From the NCBI GenBank assembly GCA_012518255.1, contig JAAYSX010000101.1, positions 1 through 44,507 on the forward strand: 44,507 bases of DNA. The letters run 5' to 3'. Each line of letters opens with the position of its first letter. Position 1 is the stretch's first letter. The stretch comes from Candidatus Epulonipiscium sp. Its GTDB lineage: Bacteria; Bacillota; Clostridia; Lachnospirales; Cellulosilyticaceae. Of this stretch, positions 17,362-25,068 are shown piece after piece. A model generated the notes under the pieces. That model did not search any database, was not told where the DNA came from, and was given only the letters and a program-made list of their open reading frames with translations. The translations under genes were made by a program, and so were the position numbers.

Positions 17362-17491
17362 TCATGACATCCTTTCCTAAAAACACTTATATAATGTAAA
17401 TTTGCTATAATATATTAATATACAACAATTAATAATTATAGCTTAAATCCTATATCTAATCAATGATAAATCATAGATATTACAATAATGA

Positions 17492-17520
17492 TTTACTTAT
17501 AGCTGTATTTACAATATAAT
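17492..17520 (+). promoter_or_regulatory. Sigma-A promoter of lgt
   Basis: TTTACT at 17492-17497, a 17-base spacer and TATAAT at 17515-17520, about 44 bases before the lgt start. Confidence 0.7.
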
Positions 17521-17563
17521 AAGTATAAAAGAGACAGATAGAGATAAGAAAAGGAGCAATAAG

Positions 17564-18415
17564 ATGCCAGAAATTTATTTTCCAAACCTTAATATTGAAA
17601 TTAATAAACTAGATAGGGTAGCATTTACCATATTTAATTTAGATGTATACTGGTACGGAATAATTATTACTTTAGGGATAATAGGGGGCTTATCCTTAGT
17701 TCTTTACCTAGCAAAAAAACAAGGACAAGATGGAGAGACCTACATTGATTTTTTAATGTATACTATATTCTTTGCCTTCTTGGGTGCTAGATTATACTAT
17801 GTTTTATTTGAACTAGAATATTATCTTAAAAATCCAATGGAAATATTTAATCTAAGGCAAGGGGGACTTGCTATATATGGGGGCATAATAGCTTCTACAA
17901 TAGTAGCAGTTATATTTGCAAGGGCTAGGCAGCTAGATTTTTGGAATTTTGGGGATACAGCTATATATGGATTAATATTAGGACAAGTAATAGGTAGGTG
18001 GGGAAACTTCGTTAACAGGGAAGCTTTTGGTGATTATACTAATTCATTATTTGCAATGAGAATTATTAAAGACCAAGCAACAGCGCCTATGACAGAAAAT
18101 ATACTAAATAATCTTCAGGTGGTAAATGAAATAACTTATATTCAGGTTCATCCAACTTTCTTATATGAATCTTTATGGAATACTGCACTTTTAATAATTC
18201 TACTTATTTATCTAAAAAATAAACGTTTTGAAGGGGAAATTATGTTTATGTACTTAGTGGGATATGGCTTAGGAAGATTTTGGATTGAGGGCTTACGAAC
18301 AGACCCCTTACTCCTTGCTATACTTAAGATTCCGGCATCACAGGTCCTATCAGGCCTTCTTATAATAACTGGTATTATAGGGATAGCATATGGTAGAAAA
18401 TGTAAGAAGATATAA
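17564..18415 (+). CDS. lgt: Prolipoprotein diacylglyceryl transferase
   Basis: A 283-residue integral membrane enzyme that moves diacylglycerol from phosphatidylglycerol to the lipobox Cys of prolipoproteins, the first step of lipoprotein maturation. About seven membrane segments are visible. Signature motifs are RQGGLAIYGGIIAS (loop with the catalytic region, about residues 98-111), GQVIGRWGNFVNREAFG (about 140-156) and FLYESLWN/YGLGRFWIEGLRTD near the C-terminus. The start is ATG with AAAGGAG ahead of it. The gene appears monocistronic, as the next gene has its own promoter. Confidence 0.95.
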   Translation: MPEIYFPNLNIEINKLDRVAFTIFNLDVYWYGIIITLGIIGGLSLVLYLAKKQGQDGETYIDFLMYTIFFAFLGARLYYVLFELEYYLKNPMEIFNLRQGGLAIYGGIIASTIVAVIFARARQLDFWNFGDTAIYGLILGQVIGRWGNFVNREAFGDYTNSLFAMRIIKDQATAPMTENILNNLQVVNEITYIQVHPTFLYESLWNTALLIILLIYLKNKRFEGEIMFMYLVGYGLGRFWIEGLRTDPLLLAILKIPASQVLSGLLIITGIIGIAYGRKCKKI

Positions 18416-18442
18416 AAGAATTCTATTATTTGGCAATTAATG

Positions 18443-18471
18443 TTGATTTATACCATATATGGTGCTATAAT
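18443..18471 (+). promoter_or_regulatory. Sigma-A promoter with a palindrome in its spacer, before the Spo0E-like gene
   Basis: TTGATT at 18443-18448, a 17-base spacer and TATAAT at 18466-18471. A perfect 12-bp palindrome, ACCATATATGGT (18452-18463), fills most of the spacer. That is a classical place for a repressor to block polymerase. I do not recognise the regulator. Confidence 0.7.
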
Positions 18472-18521
18472 GATAAGCACCTAATAAAATGTTTGATACT
18501 AATGACTGGGGGGTGCTATAA

Positions 18522-18677
18522 ATGGAGGGATTGACTATGATTGATATTAAGGATAATATCGAGCAACTGCAAGAAAAACTAAATAAAATGATCCATAACA
18601 AAAGTGATAGTACAAAGCTCTATGAAATTAGTACAGAGTTGGATGATTGGATTGTAAAATATTATAAACACAAATAA
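18522..18677 (+). CDS. Spo0E-like aspartyl-phosphate phosphatase (small)
   Basis: A 51-residue protein. It contains the Spo0E family signature SxxLDxxI as STELDDWIVKYY at residues 37-48, preceded by a first helix at about residues 8-27 (IKDNIEQLQEKLNKMI). Family members form a two-helix hairpin and dephosphorylate Spo0A~P, which delays sporulation. The helix 1 to loop to signature spacing fits this fold. The start at 18522 has a strong ribosome site, GGGGGGTG. A second ATG at 18537 is possible but has no such site. It has its own promoter and a large terminator, so it is monocistronic. The phosphatase role is inferred from the family. Confidence 0.82.
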   Translation: MEGLTMIDIKDNIEQLQEKLNKMIHNKSDSTKLYEISTELDDWIVKYYKHK

Positions 18678-18740
18678 GTACAATAAATATTCAATAAAAT
18701 ATACAAATATAATATAGCAGATATAAACTGCTTTATTCAG

Positions 18741-18815
18741 TGGGAAATATATAATACCTAGCATTTTAAAGGATTGACTCTTTTATGTTAGCTATTATAT
18801 ATTTCCCATTTTTTT
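18741..18815 (+). terminator. Large terminator hairpin after the Spo0E-like gene
   Basis: Arms 18741-18764 and 18785-18808 pair over 24 positions with one mismatch; the outer 16 pairs are perfect (TGGGAAATATATAATA on the left). Seven T follow at 18809-18815. A small hairpin AGCAG/CTGCT (18716-18732) stands just upstream. The U tract is on the plus-strand side only. Confidence 0.9.
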
Positions 18816-18827
18816 ATGTAAAATAGC

Positions 18828-18856
18828 TTGAAATTTTATTAAAAACATACTACAAT
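18828..18856 (+). promoter_or_regulatory. Sigma-A promoter of the dcw cluster
   Basis: TTGAAA at 18828-18833, a 17-base spacer and TACAAT at 18851-18856. Transcription should start near 18863, exactly where the MraZ boxes begin. Confidence 0.8.
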
Positions 18857-18863
18857 TATACAT

Positions 18864-18908
18864 AGTGGTAGAAAGTGGTGGGAAGTGGAGAGGAAAGGTG
18901 CCCAGTGG
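18864..18908 (+). promoter_or_regulatory. MraZ operator: five boxes at 10-bp phase
   Basis: AGTGG occurs at 18864, 18874, 18884 and 18904, and the variant AAAGG at 18894. All five are in exact 10-bp register, one helical turn. They fill the stretch between the predicted start site and the mraZ ribosome site. This matches the spaced G-rich repeats that MraZ binds in other bacteria, so the cluster is probably self-regulated by MraZ. Confidence 0.85.
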
Positions 18909-18919
18909 AGGATGTGACC

Positions 18920-19348
18920 ATGTTTATAGGGGAATATAAACATAGTATAGATAATAAAAATAGGGTTATTATTCCATCTAAATATAGGGAAGGATTAGGC
19001 GAATTCTTTATGCTTACTAAGGGGATAGATAATTGCCTGTCTATATACCCATATTCGGAATGGGCCATTTTCGAGCAAAAACTTAAAAGCCTACCAATGA
19101 CAAATAAAAATGCTAGAAGGTTTACCAGGTTTTTTTTATCTGGTGCAGTTGAATGTAAAATAGATAAGCAGGGTAGAATATTAATAACATCTTCTTTAAA
19201 AGAGTATGCGGGTATATCAAAGGATGTTTATTTCATAGGAATGGGAGATCGCATAGAGATATGGAGTAGCCAGGAATGGGATAAATATAATGAAGATGAC
19301 TTTGATGCAAATGAACTTGCAGAACAAATGGCAGATCTAGGTATATAA
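18920..19348 (+). CDS. mraZ: Transcriptional regulator MraZ
   Basis: A 142-residue protein and first gene of the division and cell wall cluster. It has two SpoVT/AbrB-type half-domains, each with a DxxxR-like DNA-binding loop: DNKNRVIIP near the N-terminus and DKQGRILI in the second half. MraZ forms ring oligomers that read several evenly spaced boxes, and controls the dcw promoter. The ATG at 18920 has GGAGGATG upstream and begins with the conserved [11 protein letters not shown]. An upstream in-frame start at 18875 lies within the MraZ boxes and is rejected. rsmH follows after 16 bases. Confidence 0.95.
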   Translation: MFIGEYKHSIDNKNRVIIPSKYREGLGEFFMLTKGIDNCLSIYPYSEWAIFEQKLKSLPMTNKNARRFTRFFLSGAVECKIDKQGRILITSSLKEYAGISKDVYFIGMGDRIEIWSSQEWDKYNEDDFDANELAEQMADLGI

Positions 19349-19364
19349 ATGGGGTGACTACTTA

Positions 19365-20300
19365 ATGGGATTTCATCATGTATCAGTTTTATTAGATGAA
19401 TGTATTGAAGGCTTAAATATTAAAGAAGATGGGATATATGTGGACGGTACTTTAGGAGGTGCAGGGCACTCAAAGGAAATATCTAATCATTTAAGTAGCC
19501 AGGGGAGATTAATAGGTATCGATCAGGATATAGACGCAATAAATGCCTCAAGAAAAAGACTAAAGGACGTAAGTTGTCAGGTTGACCTTATAGAAAGTAA
19601 TTTTTCTCATATGAAGGACCAATTGCAAAGATTAGATATAAAAGAAGTAGATGGTGTCCTCTTAGATCTAGGGGTATCATCCCACCAATTAGATGAAGCA
19701 AGCAGGGGCTTTTCATATATGCATAATGCACCACTTGATATGAGAATGGACCAAGGTGCGGACTTAACAGCTTATGAAGTGGTTAACAATTATGGGGAAG
19801 AAGAGTTAGATCTAATAATTAAAAACTATGGCGAGGATAACTGGTCTAAAAGAATTGCAGAGTTTATATGTAGATATAGGAAGGACAAGCCAATTGAGAC
19901 AACCTATGAGCTAGTAGAAATAATAAAGAAGGCAGTTCCTAAAGGGGCAAGAAGAGATGGACCCCACCCAGCAAAAAGAACATTTCAGGCAATTCGTATA
20001 GAGGTAAATAATGAACTAAATATTATAAAGAATGCAATCTTTGATATAGTTGACTTACTAAAACCAGGGGGAAGGTTATGCATTATCACATTCCATTCCT
20101 TAGAAGATAGGATTGTTAAACAAGCATATAGGGAGCTAGAAAATCCTTGTACTTGTCCAAGGGAGTTTCCAGTATGTGTATGTAATAAAAAGTCAAAAGT
20201 TAAAGTCATAACTAGGAAACCAATTTCACCAACAGATGAAGAGATTGAACATAATCCAAGATCTAGAAGTGCTAAATTAAGAGTTTTAGAAAAAAAGTAA
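19365..20300 (+). CDS. rsmH: 16S rRNA (cytosine1402-N4)-methyltransferase RsmH
   Basis: A SAM-dependent methyltransferase of 311 residues that modifies C1402 in the ribosomal P site. The N-terminal [17 protein letters not shown] motif [13 protein letters not shown], acidic GIDQDIDAI, catalytic-region [20 protein letters not shown], and the C-terminal HSLEDRIVK and [14 protein letters not shown] are all as expected. The length is normal. The ribosome site is GGGGTGAC. It stands second in the dcw cluster, its universal position, and the ftsL-like gene follows after 16 bases. Confidence 0.97.
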   Translation: MGFHHVSVLLDECIEGLNIKEDGIYVDGTLGGAGHSKEISNHLSSQGRLIGIDQDIDAINASRKRLKDVSCQVDLIESNFSHMKDQLQRLDIKEVDGVLLDLGVSSHQLDEASRGFSYMHNAPLDMRMDQGADLTAYEVVNNYGEEELDLIIKNYGEDNWSKRIAEFICRYRKDKPIETTYELVEIIKKAVPKGARRDGPHPAKRTFQAIRIEVNNELNIIKNAIFDIVDLLKPGGRLCIITFHSLEDRIVKQAYRELENPCTCPREFPVCVCNKKSKVKVITRKPISPTDEEIEHNPRSRSAKLRVLEKK

Positions 20301-20316
20301 TCCAAGGGGGATTAGG

Positions 20317-20760
20317 ATGGCTACAAACCGCTATAATACTAAAACACATTATAACTACGGCAGTGCGGCTCCAGATATCTATAGAGAAGTTCAAAAGCCA
20401 CATATGCCAAACACACAAAGGCGTAAGCAATTACAAAAGCAAAACAAAGAAAAGAAAAAAGCAGACTTTAAAAGAAGATTTAGTTATTTTATAAGTATAG
20501 TAACAGTGTTTATAGCATGTGCGGCATTTGTATGGGGTTGTGCCGTACTATCAGAAAAACAGCATGAATTAAAAACAGCTAAGAGTGAAGTACAGCAGTT
20601 AAAAAGTCAGGTTAATACAACAAAATCCTTAATAGCTTCAGCAACAAATTTAGACCATATTAAGGAAGTAGCTACTAGTGAGCTTAATATGTCTGAACCA
20701 TTAGCCCATCAAATAGTTTTTTTAGATATTGCAAAAACTAGTTATACAGTAATAGAGTGA
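20317..20760 (+). CDS. ftsL: FtsL-like cell division protein
   Basis: A 147-residue bitopic membrane protein in the ftsL position between rsmH and the division PBP. The N-terminal cytoplasmic part (1-50) is long and basic. One membrane segment lies at about residues 52-71 (FISIVTVFIACAAFVWGCAV). An extracellular coiled coil follows at about 75-110 (ELKTAKSEVQQLKSQV), then a short conserved-type tail (LDHIKEVATSELNMSEP). FtsL sequences are poorly conserved, so the assignment rests on topology, the coiled coil and gene order. It probably pairs with DivIC/FtsB and DivIB to activate FtsW and PbpB at the septum. Confidence 0.85.
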   Translation: MATNRYNTKTHYNYGSAAPDIYREVQKPHMPNTQRRKQLQKQNKEKKKADFKRRFSYFISIVTVFIACAAFVWGCAVLSEKQHELKTAKSEVQQLKSQVNTTKSLIASATNLDHIKEVATSELNMSEPLAHQIVFLDIAKTSYTVIE

Positions 20761-20775
20761 GCATAGATACATAGG

Positions 20776-22977
20776 TTGGTGAGAAAAATTAAAAATACAA
20801 AAGCTATAAGAGATAAGCAAATAAAACGTAATAGGACTATAAAAAAAGCTATAAGCAGAATAATCTGCCTAGCTTTTTTCTTTATATTTTCTGGTGCTGC
20901 CCTTATTGGTAGGGTTACATATTTAAAGGTAGTAAAAGGGGACAAATTTGAAAAGGAAGTTGTTAGCCGTTCGGCAGGTGGTGAATATGAAATACAACCT
21001 CTACGCGGGAATATTGTAGACCGAAATGGCAAAAATTTAGTAATAAGTAGTATAGCATATAATGTCATATTAGATCCCCATGCCTTAATAGAGGCTGGTG
21101 AAGAAGAAGCGGAAAGAACCTTAGATACGGTATCAAAGGAACTGGGCTTAAATAAAAAAGAACTAGAAAGTATTGTGAAAAATTCACCTAGCTCAAAATA
21201 TGAACTAATTAAAAAAGAGATACCCAATAAAGAGGGAGAAAAGCTACAGGAGCACAAGCTTAAGGGGGTATGGCTACAAGAAACTTTTGTAAGACAGTAT
21301 CCTAAGGAAACATTAGCATCTCAAACAATAGGATTTTATAATAAAAATAAGCAGGGCCAGTATGGTATAGAGCAGCAATATGATGATGAAATGACTGGTT
21401 TTGCGGGCAGAGTTTTTCCAAAGCTTCACGAAGGTAATATAGTAACTTCAGAAAGTGTCTCAGCTATATCGGGCCACACCCTAGTAGTTACAATTGATGA
21501 AATTATCCAGCAATATATGGAAGAGGCTTTGACTAAATCAGCTATTGAATTTAAATCCAAAAATGCAGCAGGTATTGCAATTAAACCTAGTACAGGCGAA
21601 ATACTGGCCATGGGAAGTTATCCTACATATAATCCCAATAAGTATAATGATATTTCTGAAATACTAGGTAAAGAAGTTTGGGATGCACTGGATGATAATG
21701 AAAAAGGGGAAAAATTAAATGAGGTATGGAAAAATTATAATATCCATATGACATATGAACCAGGGTCCACTATAAAGCCTATAGTTATTGCAGCAGCATT
21801 AGAAGAGGGAGTTATTTCAAAAGATCAACATTTTTACTGCCCAGGTGTAAAGGAAGTTGCTGGGGAGTCTATACACTGCGCCAAAAGAAGTGGGCATGGG
21901 GATATAGATTTAGAAGAAGCCATAGCACAGTCTTGTAACATTGCTATGATGGAAATTGCAGAAAAACTAGGAAAAGAGAAGTTTATTAAATATCAAAAGG
22001 ATTTTGGACTAGGAGGACTTACAGGAATTGATTTACCAGGAGAAGAAATAGGAATACTTCATAACATTGACCAAATGGGACCGGTTGAGCTTGCAACAGC
22101 ATCTTTTGGCCAGGGTTTTAATATGACTCCTATACAGCTTATAAGTGCTTTTTCAGCTACAATTAATGGTGGAAATCTTATGAAACCATATGTATTATCC
22201 CAGGTAGTAGATGAGGATGGTAATATTATAAAAGAAAACAAACCCCTCTTAAGGCGTAAGGTTATATCTAAGGAAGTCTCAGATATAGTGCGCCTTCAAT
22301 CTGAAAGTGTTGTAACTGATGGAACAGGTAAGCCAGCAGCAATTGCAGGATATAGGATAGGTGGTAAAACAGGTACGGCACAAAAGCTGCCTAGGGAGGA
22401 TAAGGAATATATATATTCATTTATAGGATATGCACCTGTTGACAATCCAGAAATTGCAGTTTTAATACTTTTTGATGAAACTGAGGAATATGCAGATGGG
22501 GTTGGTTTAGCAGCAAGGGTATTTGAGGAAATGATGGTTAAAATCTTACCATACTTAGAAATTTATCCAATAGATGTAATACCAGGAGCTAGTGAGGACA
22601 CCGTAGAAGTTCCAGATTTTACAGGATTAGATGTATATGAGGCGGTTAATATTTTACATGCTCAAGGCTTATCCTATGAACCTATAGGGGTAGGGAAAGA
22701 GATTAATAAACAGTACCCCAAATCAGGTACACCCATACCAAAAGGTTCTAAACTTAAGTTATACTTTACATCTTCCGAACCTGAAAATTGTATGGAGTTA
22801 GCAGATTATATAGGGGAAGATGCGGAAGATGCAAAAATAGAGTTGGAAAACACTGGTTTTACTGTGGAGGTAATTGGTGAAGGTGCAGTTATTGGCTCAC
22901 AAATACCAAGAGCCAATATGAAAATAGAAAAAGGTAGTTTGGTTAAACTGATTTTAAAAGAAGAAATTATAGAATAA
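20776..22977 (+). CDS. pbpB: Septal penicillin-binding protein 2B (FtsI/PbpB type, two PASTA domains)
   Basis: A class B transpeptidase of 733 residues that cross-links septal peptidoglycan with FtsW. One N-terminal membrane segment is at about residues 18-42, then the dimerisation domain, then the transpeptidase with the three active-site motifs STIK (about 330, nucleophile Ser), SCN (about 387) and KTG (about 531). Two PASTA domains close the protein, starting near VEVPDFTGLDVYE and CMELADYIGED. The two-PASTA layout matches Bacillus PbpB, and the next gene has one, like SpoVD. The start is uncertain: TTG 20776 or GTG 20779, both with a weak ribosome site. It ends at a terminator-like hairpin that also shapes the spoVD start. 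Confidence 0.93.
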   Translation: MVRKIKNTKAIRDKQIKRNRTIKKAISRIICLAFFFIFSGAALIGRVTYLKVVKGDKFEKEVVSRSAGGEYEIQPLRGNIVDRNGKNLVISSIAYNVILDPHALIEAGEEEAERTLDTVSKELGLNKKELESIVKNSPSSKYELIKKEIPNKEGEKLQEHKLKGVWLQETFVRQYPKETLASQTIGFYNKNKQGQYGIEQQYDDEMTGFAGRVFPKLHEGNIVTSESVSAISGHTLVVTIDEIIQQYMEEALTKSAIEFKSKNAAGIAIKPSTGEILAMGSYPTYNPNKYNDISEILGKEVWDALDDNEKGEKLNEVWKNYNIHMTYEPGSTIKPIVIAAALEEGVISKDQHFYCPGVKEVAGESIHCAKRSGHGDIDLEEAIAQSCNIAMMEIAEKLGKEKFIKYQKDFGLGGLTGIDLPGEEIGILHNIDQMGPVELATASFGQGFNMTPIQLISAFSATINGGNLMKPYVLSQVVDEDGNIIKENKPLLRRKVISKEVSDIVRLQSESVVTDGTGKPAAIAGYRIGGKTGTAQKLPREDKEYIYSFIGYAPVDNPEIAVLILFDETEEYADGVGLAARVFEEMMVKILPYLEIYPIDVIPGASEDTVEVPDFTGLDVYEAVNILHAQGLSYEPIGVGKEINKQYPKSGTPIPKGSKLKLYFTSSEPENCMELADYIGEDAEDAKIELENTGFTVEVIGEGAVIGSQIPRANMKIEKGSLVKLILKEEIIE

Positions 22978-23000
22978 AGCTTCTCCCTTTAAAATACAAT
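22972..23000 (+). promoter_or_regulatory. Candidate sigma-E promoter of spoVD
   Basis: GAATAAA at 22972-22978 resembles the sigma-E -35 pattern KMATATT (first five positions fit). After 14 bases, AATACAAT at 22993-23000 fits the -10 pattern CATACANT except for the first base. Transcription would begin near 23008, after the left arm of the hairpin at 22982-22994. The consensus is recalled from Bacillus. spoVD is a known sigma-E target there. Confidence 0.5.
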
Positions 23001-23033
23001 GAGTTATAGGTGATTTTAAAGGGGGATTTTTTT
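22982..23033 (+). terminator. Terminator-like hairpin overlapping the spoVD ribosome site
   Basis: 22982-22994 pairs with 23014-23026 over 13 bp (one G-U pair) around a 19-base loop, followed at once by seven T (23027-23033) that end directly at the GTG start of spoVD. The right arm holds AAAGGGGG, the spoVD Shine-Dalgarno sequence. In read-through RNA from pbpB the stem could stop transcription and also hide the ribosome site. Confidence 0.75.
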
Positions 23034-24980
23034 GTGAAGACTAGGGATAGAATGGTTCAAAAAAGAATATTAATTTTGATTAATAGTTTTTTATTAGCGG
23101 TATTACTACTCATAGTTCGCGTAGGATATATTAAAATCATTGATGGTAGCTGGCTTAGGGACAGGGCTGAAGACTTACACACAAGGGATAGGCTTATATC
23201 ACCCATTAGGGGGACTATATATGATAGGAACAAGATCGAACTTGCACAAAGTGGCTCAGTAGCAACAATAGGTGTTGTAAATGCCCAAATAGAGGATGAA
23301 GAAAAAGTAGCTAAGATCCTATCTGAAAAACTAGAATTAGAATATGACTGGGTATACCAAAAAGTTAGTAATAAGGTTGCCCTAGAAAGGATAGAATCTA
23401 AGGTAAGTAAGGAAGTTGCAGATGAGATAAGGGCTATGAACCTAGAAGGTGTAAAAGTAGATGAAGATACAAAAAGATATTACCCATATAATAATTTATT
23501 ATCACATGTTATAGGTTTTGTTGGCAAGGATAATCAAGGTATAGTTGGTTTAGAAGTTAAATATGATAGCTATTTAAAGGGTAAGCAAGGAAAATTATTA
23601 ATGGAAACTGATGGCCACGGTAATAGGAGGGACACCATTGCTGAGCAAAGGATAGAGCCGATTCCTGGCTACCACCTAGTTACTACCCTTGATTTAAATA
23701 TACAAGAATATGTAGAACAGGCGCTTGAGAAAATTTTAGAAGTTAAGCAGGCAAAGAAAGGTGCTATTATTTTAATGAATCCCCAAAATGGTGCGATTTA
23801 TGCTATGGCAAATAAACCCGACTTTGACCTAAATAAACCCTTTACCATAAATGATGATGAAATTTTACACAATTGGGATCTCTATTCGGATAAAGAAAAA
23901 AACGAAATGTTAAACCATATGTGGCGAAATTTTAGTATTAATGATACATATGAACCAGGTTCCACATTTAAAATTTTCACATCAGCAATAGGCATAGAAG
24001 AAGGGGTAGTAAATGAACAATCACCCTTTGTTTGCTCTGGCTCTAAGGCTGTTGGAGGTAGGAATATTAAATGTTGGCGCAGTCCTAGGAGCCACGGTGC
24101 TCAGACCTTTTTAGAAGGTGTACAAAATTCTTGCAACCCAGTTTTTATGGAGGTTGCAGAGAGGGTAGGAGTGGATAAGTTCCATGAGTATATGATTAAA
24201 TTTGGTTTTAGTGAAAAAACCAATATTGATTTACCGGGTGAGGCGGTAGGCATAATGCATAACCCTAAAAATGTAGGTCCAGTAGAGCTTGCTACCATAT
24301 CATTTGGCCAATCATTTCAGATAACGCCAATGCAATTACTAAGAGGGGCATCAGCTACCTTAAACGGGGGTTATCTAGTTACGCCACATATAGGAGACTA
24401 TATCATAAATGATGAAGGGGAAATTATAGAAAAATTTGACTATCCACTGGGGAATCAGGTTATAAAAGAAGATACATCTAATAGAATGAAAGATATTTTA
24501 CAAAGTGTTGTAGAAGTGGGCACAGGTGACAAGGCTTACATACCAGGATACCGTATAGGTGGAAAAACAGCTACATCGGAAAAACTTCCTCGTAGAACAG
24601 GTAAGTATATAGCTTCATTTCTAGCCTTTGCCCCGGCAGAAGATCCTCAGATAATAGGTATTGTAATTGTAGATGAGCCTCAAGGTTCCTATTATGGGGG
24701 AGCAGTAACTGGCCCTGTTATGAAGGAAGTATTTGAAAATGTCCTTCCCTATATAGGGGTTGAACCTATTTATAGTGAAGAAGAATTGGAAAATGAAGAA
24801 ATAAGACAAATAGAAGTTCCAGACTTTGAAAGAATGTCAGTAGACGATGCAAATGAGTATGCGGAAGAAAATGAACTTAATATTTATATAGAAGGAGATG
24901 GCAAAAAGATTACTAGTCAATTCCCGGATAAGGGGGAATATATAAATGAGGGCAATATAATTCTATTATATACTAAATAG
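23034..24980 (+). CDS. spoVD: Stage V sporulation protein D (class B PBP, one PASTA domain)
   Basis: A class B penicillin-binding protein of 648 residues, paralogous to the preceding pbpB. In Bacillus SpoVD works with SpoVE in spore cortex synthesis. One membrane segment lies at about residues 11-31. Active-site motifs are STFK (about 310), SCN (about 366) and, in the KTG position, KTA (about 513; codons AAA ACA GCT). A single C-terminal PASTA domain begins near IEVPDFERMSVDD, as in SpoVD. The GTG at 23034 is chosen because AAAGGGGGA lies 8 bases upstream. The in-frame start at 23010 lies in the hairpin. Regulation probably involves the sigma-E-like promoter and the hairpin just upstream. Confidence 0.92.
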   Translation: MKTRDRMVQKRILILINSFLLAVLLLIVRVGYIKIIDGSWLRDRAEDLHTRDRLISPIRGTIYDRNKIELAQSGSVATIGVVNAQIEDEEKVAKILSEKLELEYDWVYQKVSNKVALERIESKVSKEVADEIRAMNLEGVKVDEDTKRYYPYNNLLSHVIGFVGKDNQGIVGLEVKYDSYLKGKQGKLLMETDGHGNRRDTIAEQRIEPIPGYHLVTTLDLNIQEYVEQALEKILEVKQAKKGAIILMNPQNGAIYAMANKPDFDLNKPFTINDDEILHNWDLYSDKEKNEMLNHMWRNFSINDTYEPGSTFKIFTSAIGIEEGVVNEQSPFVCSGSKAVGGRNIKCWRSPRSHGAQTFLEGVQNSCNPVFMEVAERVGVDKFHEYMIKFGFSEKTNIDLPGEAVGIMHNPKNVGPVELATISFGQSFQITPMQLLRGASATLNGGYLVTPHIGDYIINDEGEIIEKFDYPLGNQVIKEDTSNRMKDILQSVVEVGTGDKAYIPGYRIGGKTATSEKLPRRTGKYIASFLAFAPAEDPQIIGIVIVDEPQGSYYGGAVTGPVMKEVFENVLPYIGVEPIYSEEELENEEIRQIEVPDFERMSVDDANEYAEENELNIYIEGDGKKITSQFPDKGEYINEGNIILLYTK

Positions 24981-25001
24981 AGTTCCTTTTTATTAAAGTC
25001 A

Positions 25002-25010
25002 TGATATAAT
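25002..25010 (+). promoter_or_regulatory. Extended -10 promoter before murE
   Basis: TGATATAAT at 25002-25010 is a perfect extended -10 box, about 59 bases before the murE start. The -35 region (TTCCTT) is poor. It would give the mur genes vegetative transcription independent of spoVD, which fits the stop signal before spoVD. Confidence 0.55.
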
Positions 25011-25068
25011 GAAGGTTAGCTATATAATACAATATATTTGCATTTGTTTGCATAGCAGGAGGTATAGT

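Noticed and set aside
20742-21257. Open frame of 171 codons on the minus strand inside pbpB
   Set aside because: Antisense to the start of pbpB. The translated sequence is a low-complexity hydrophobic/Ser mix without any motif.
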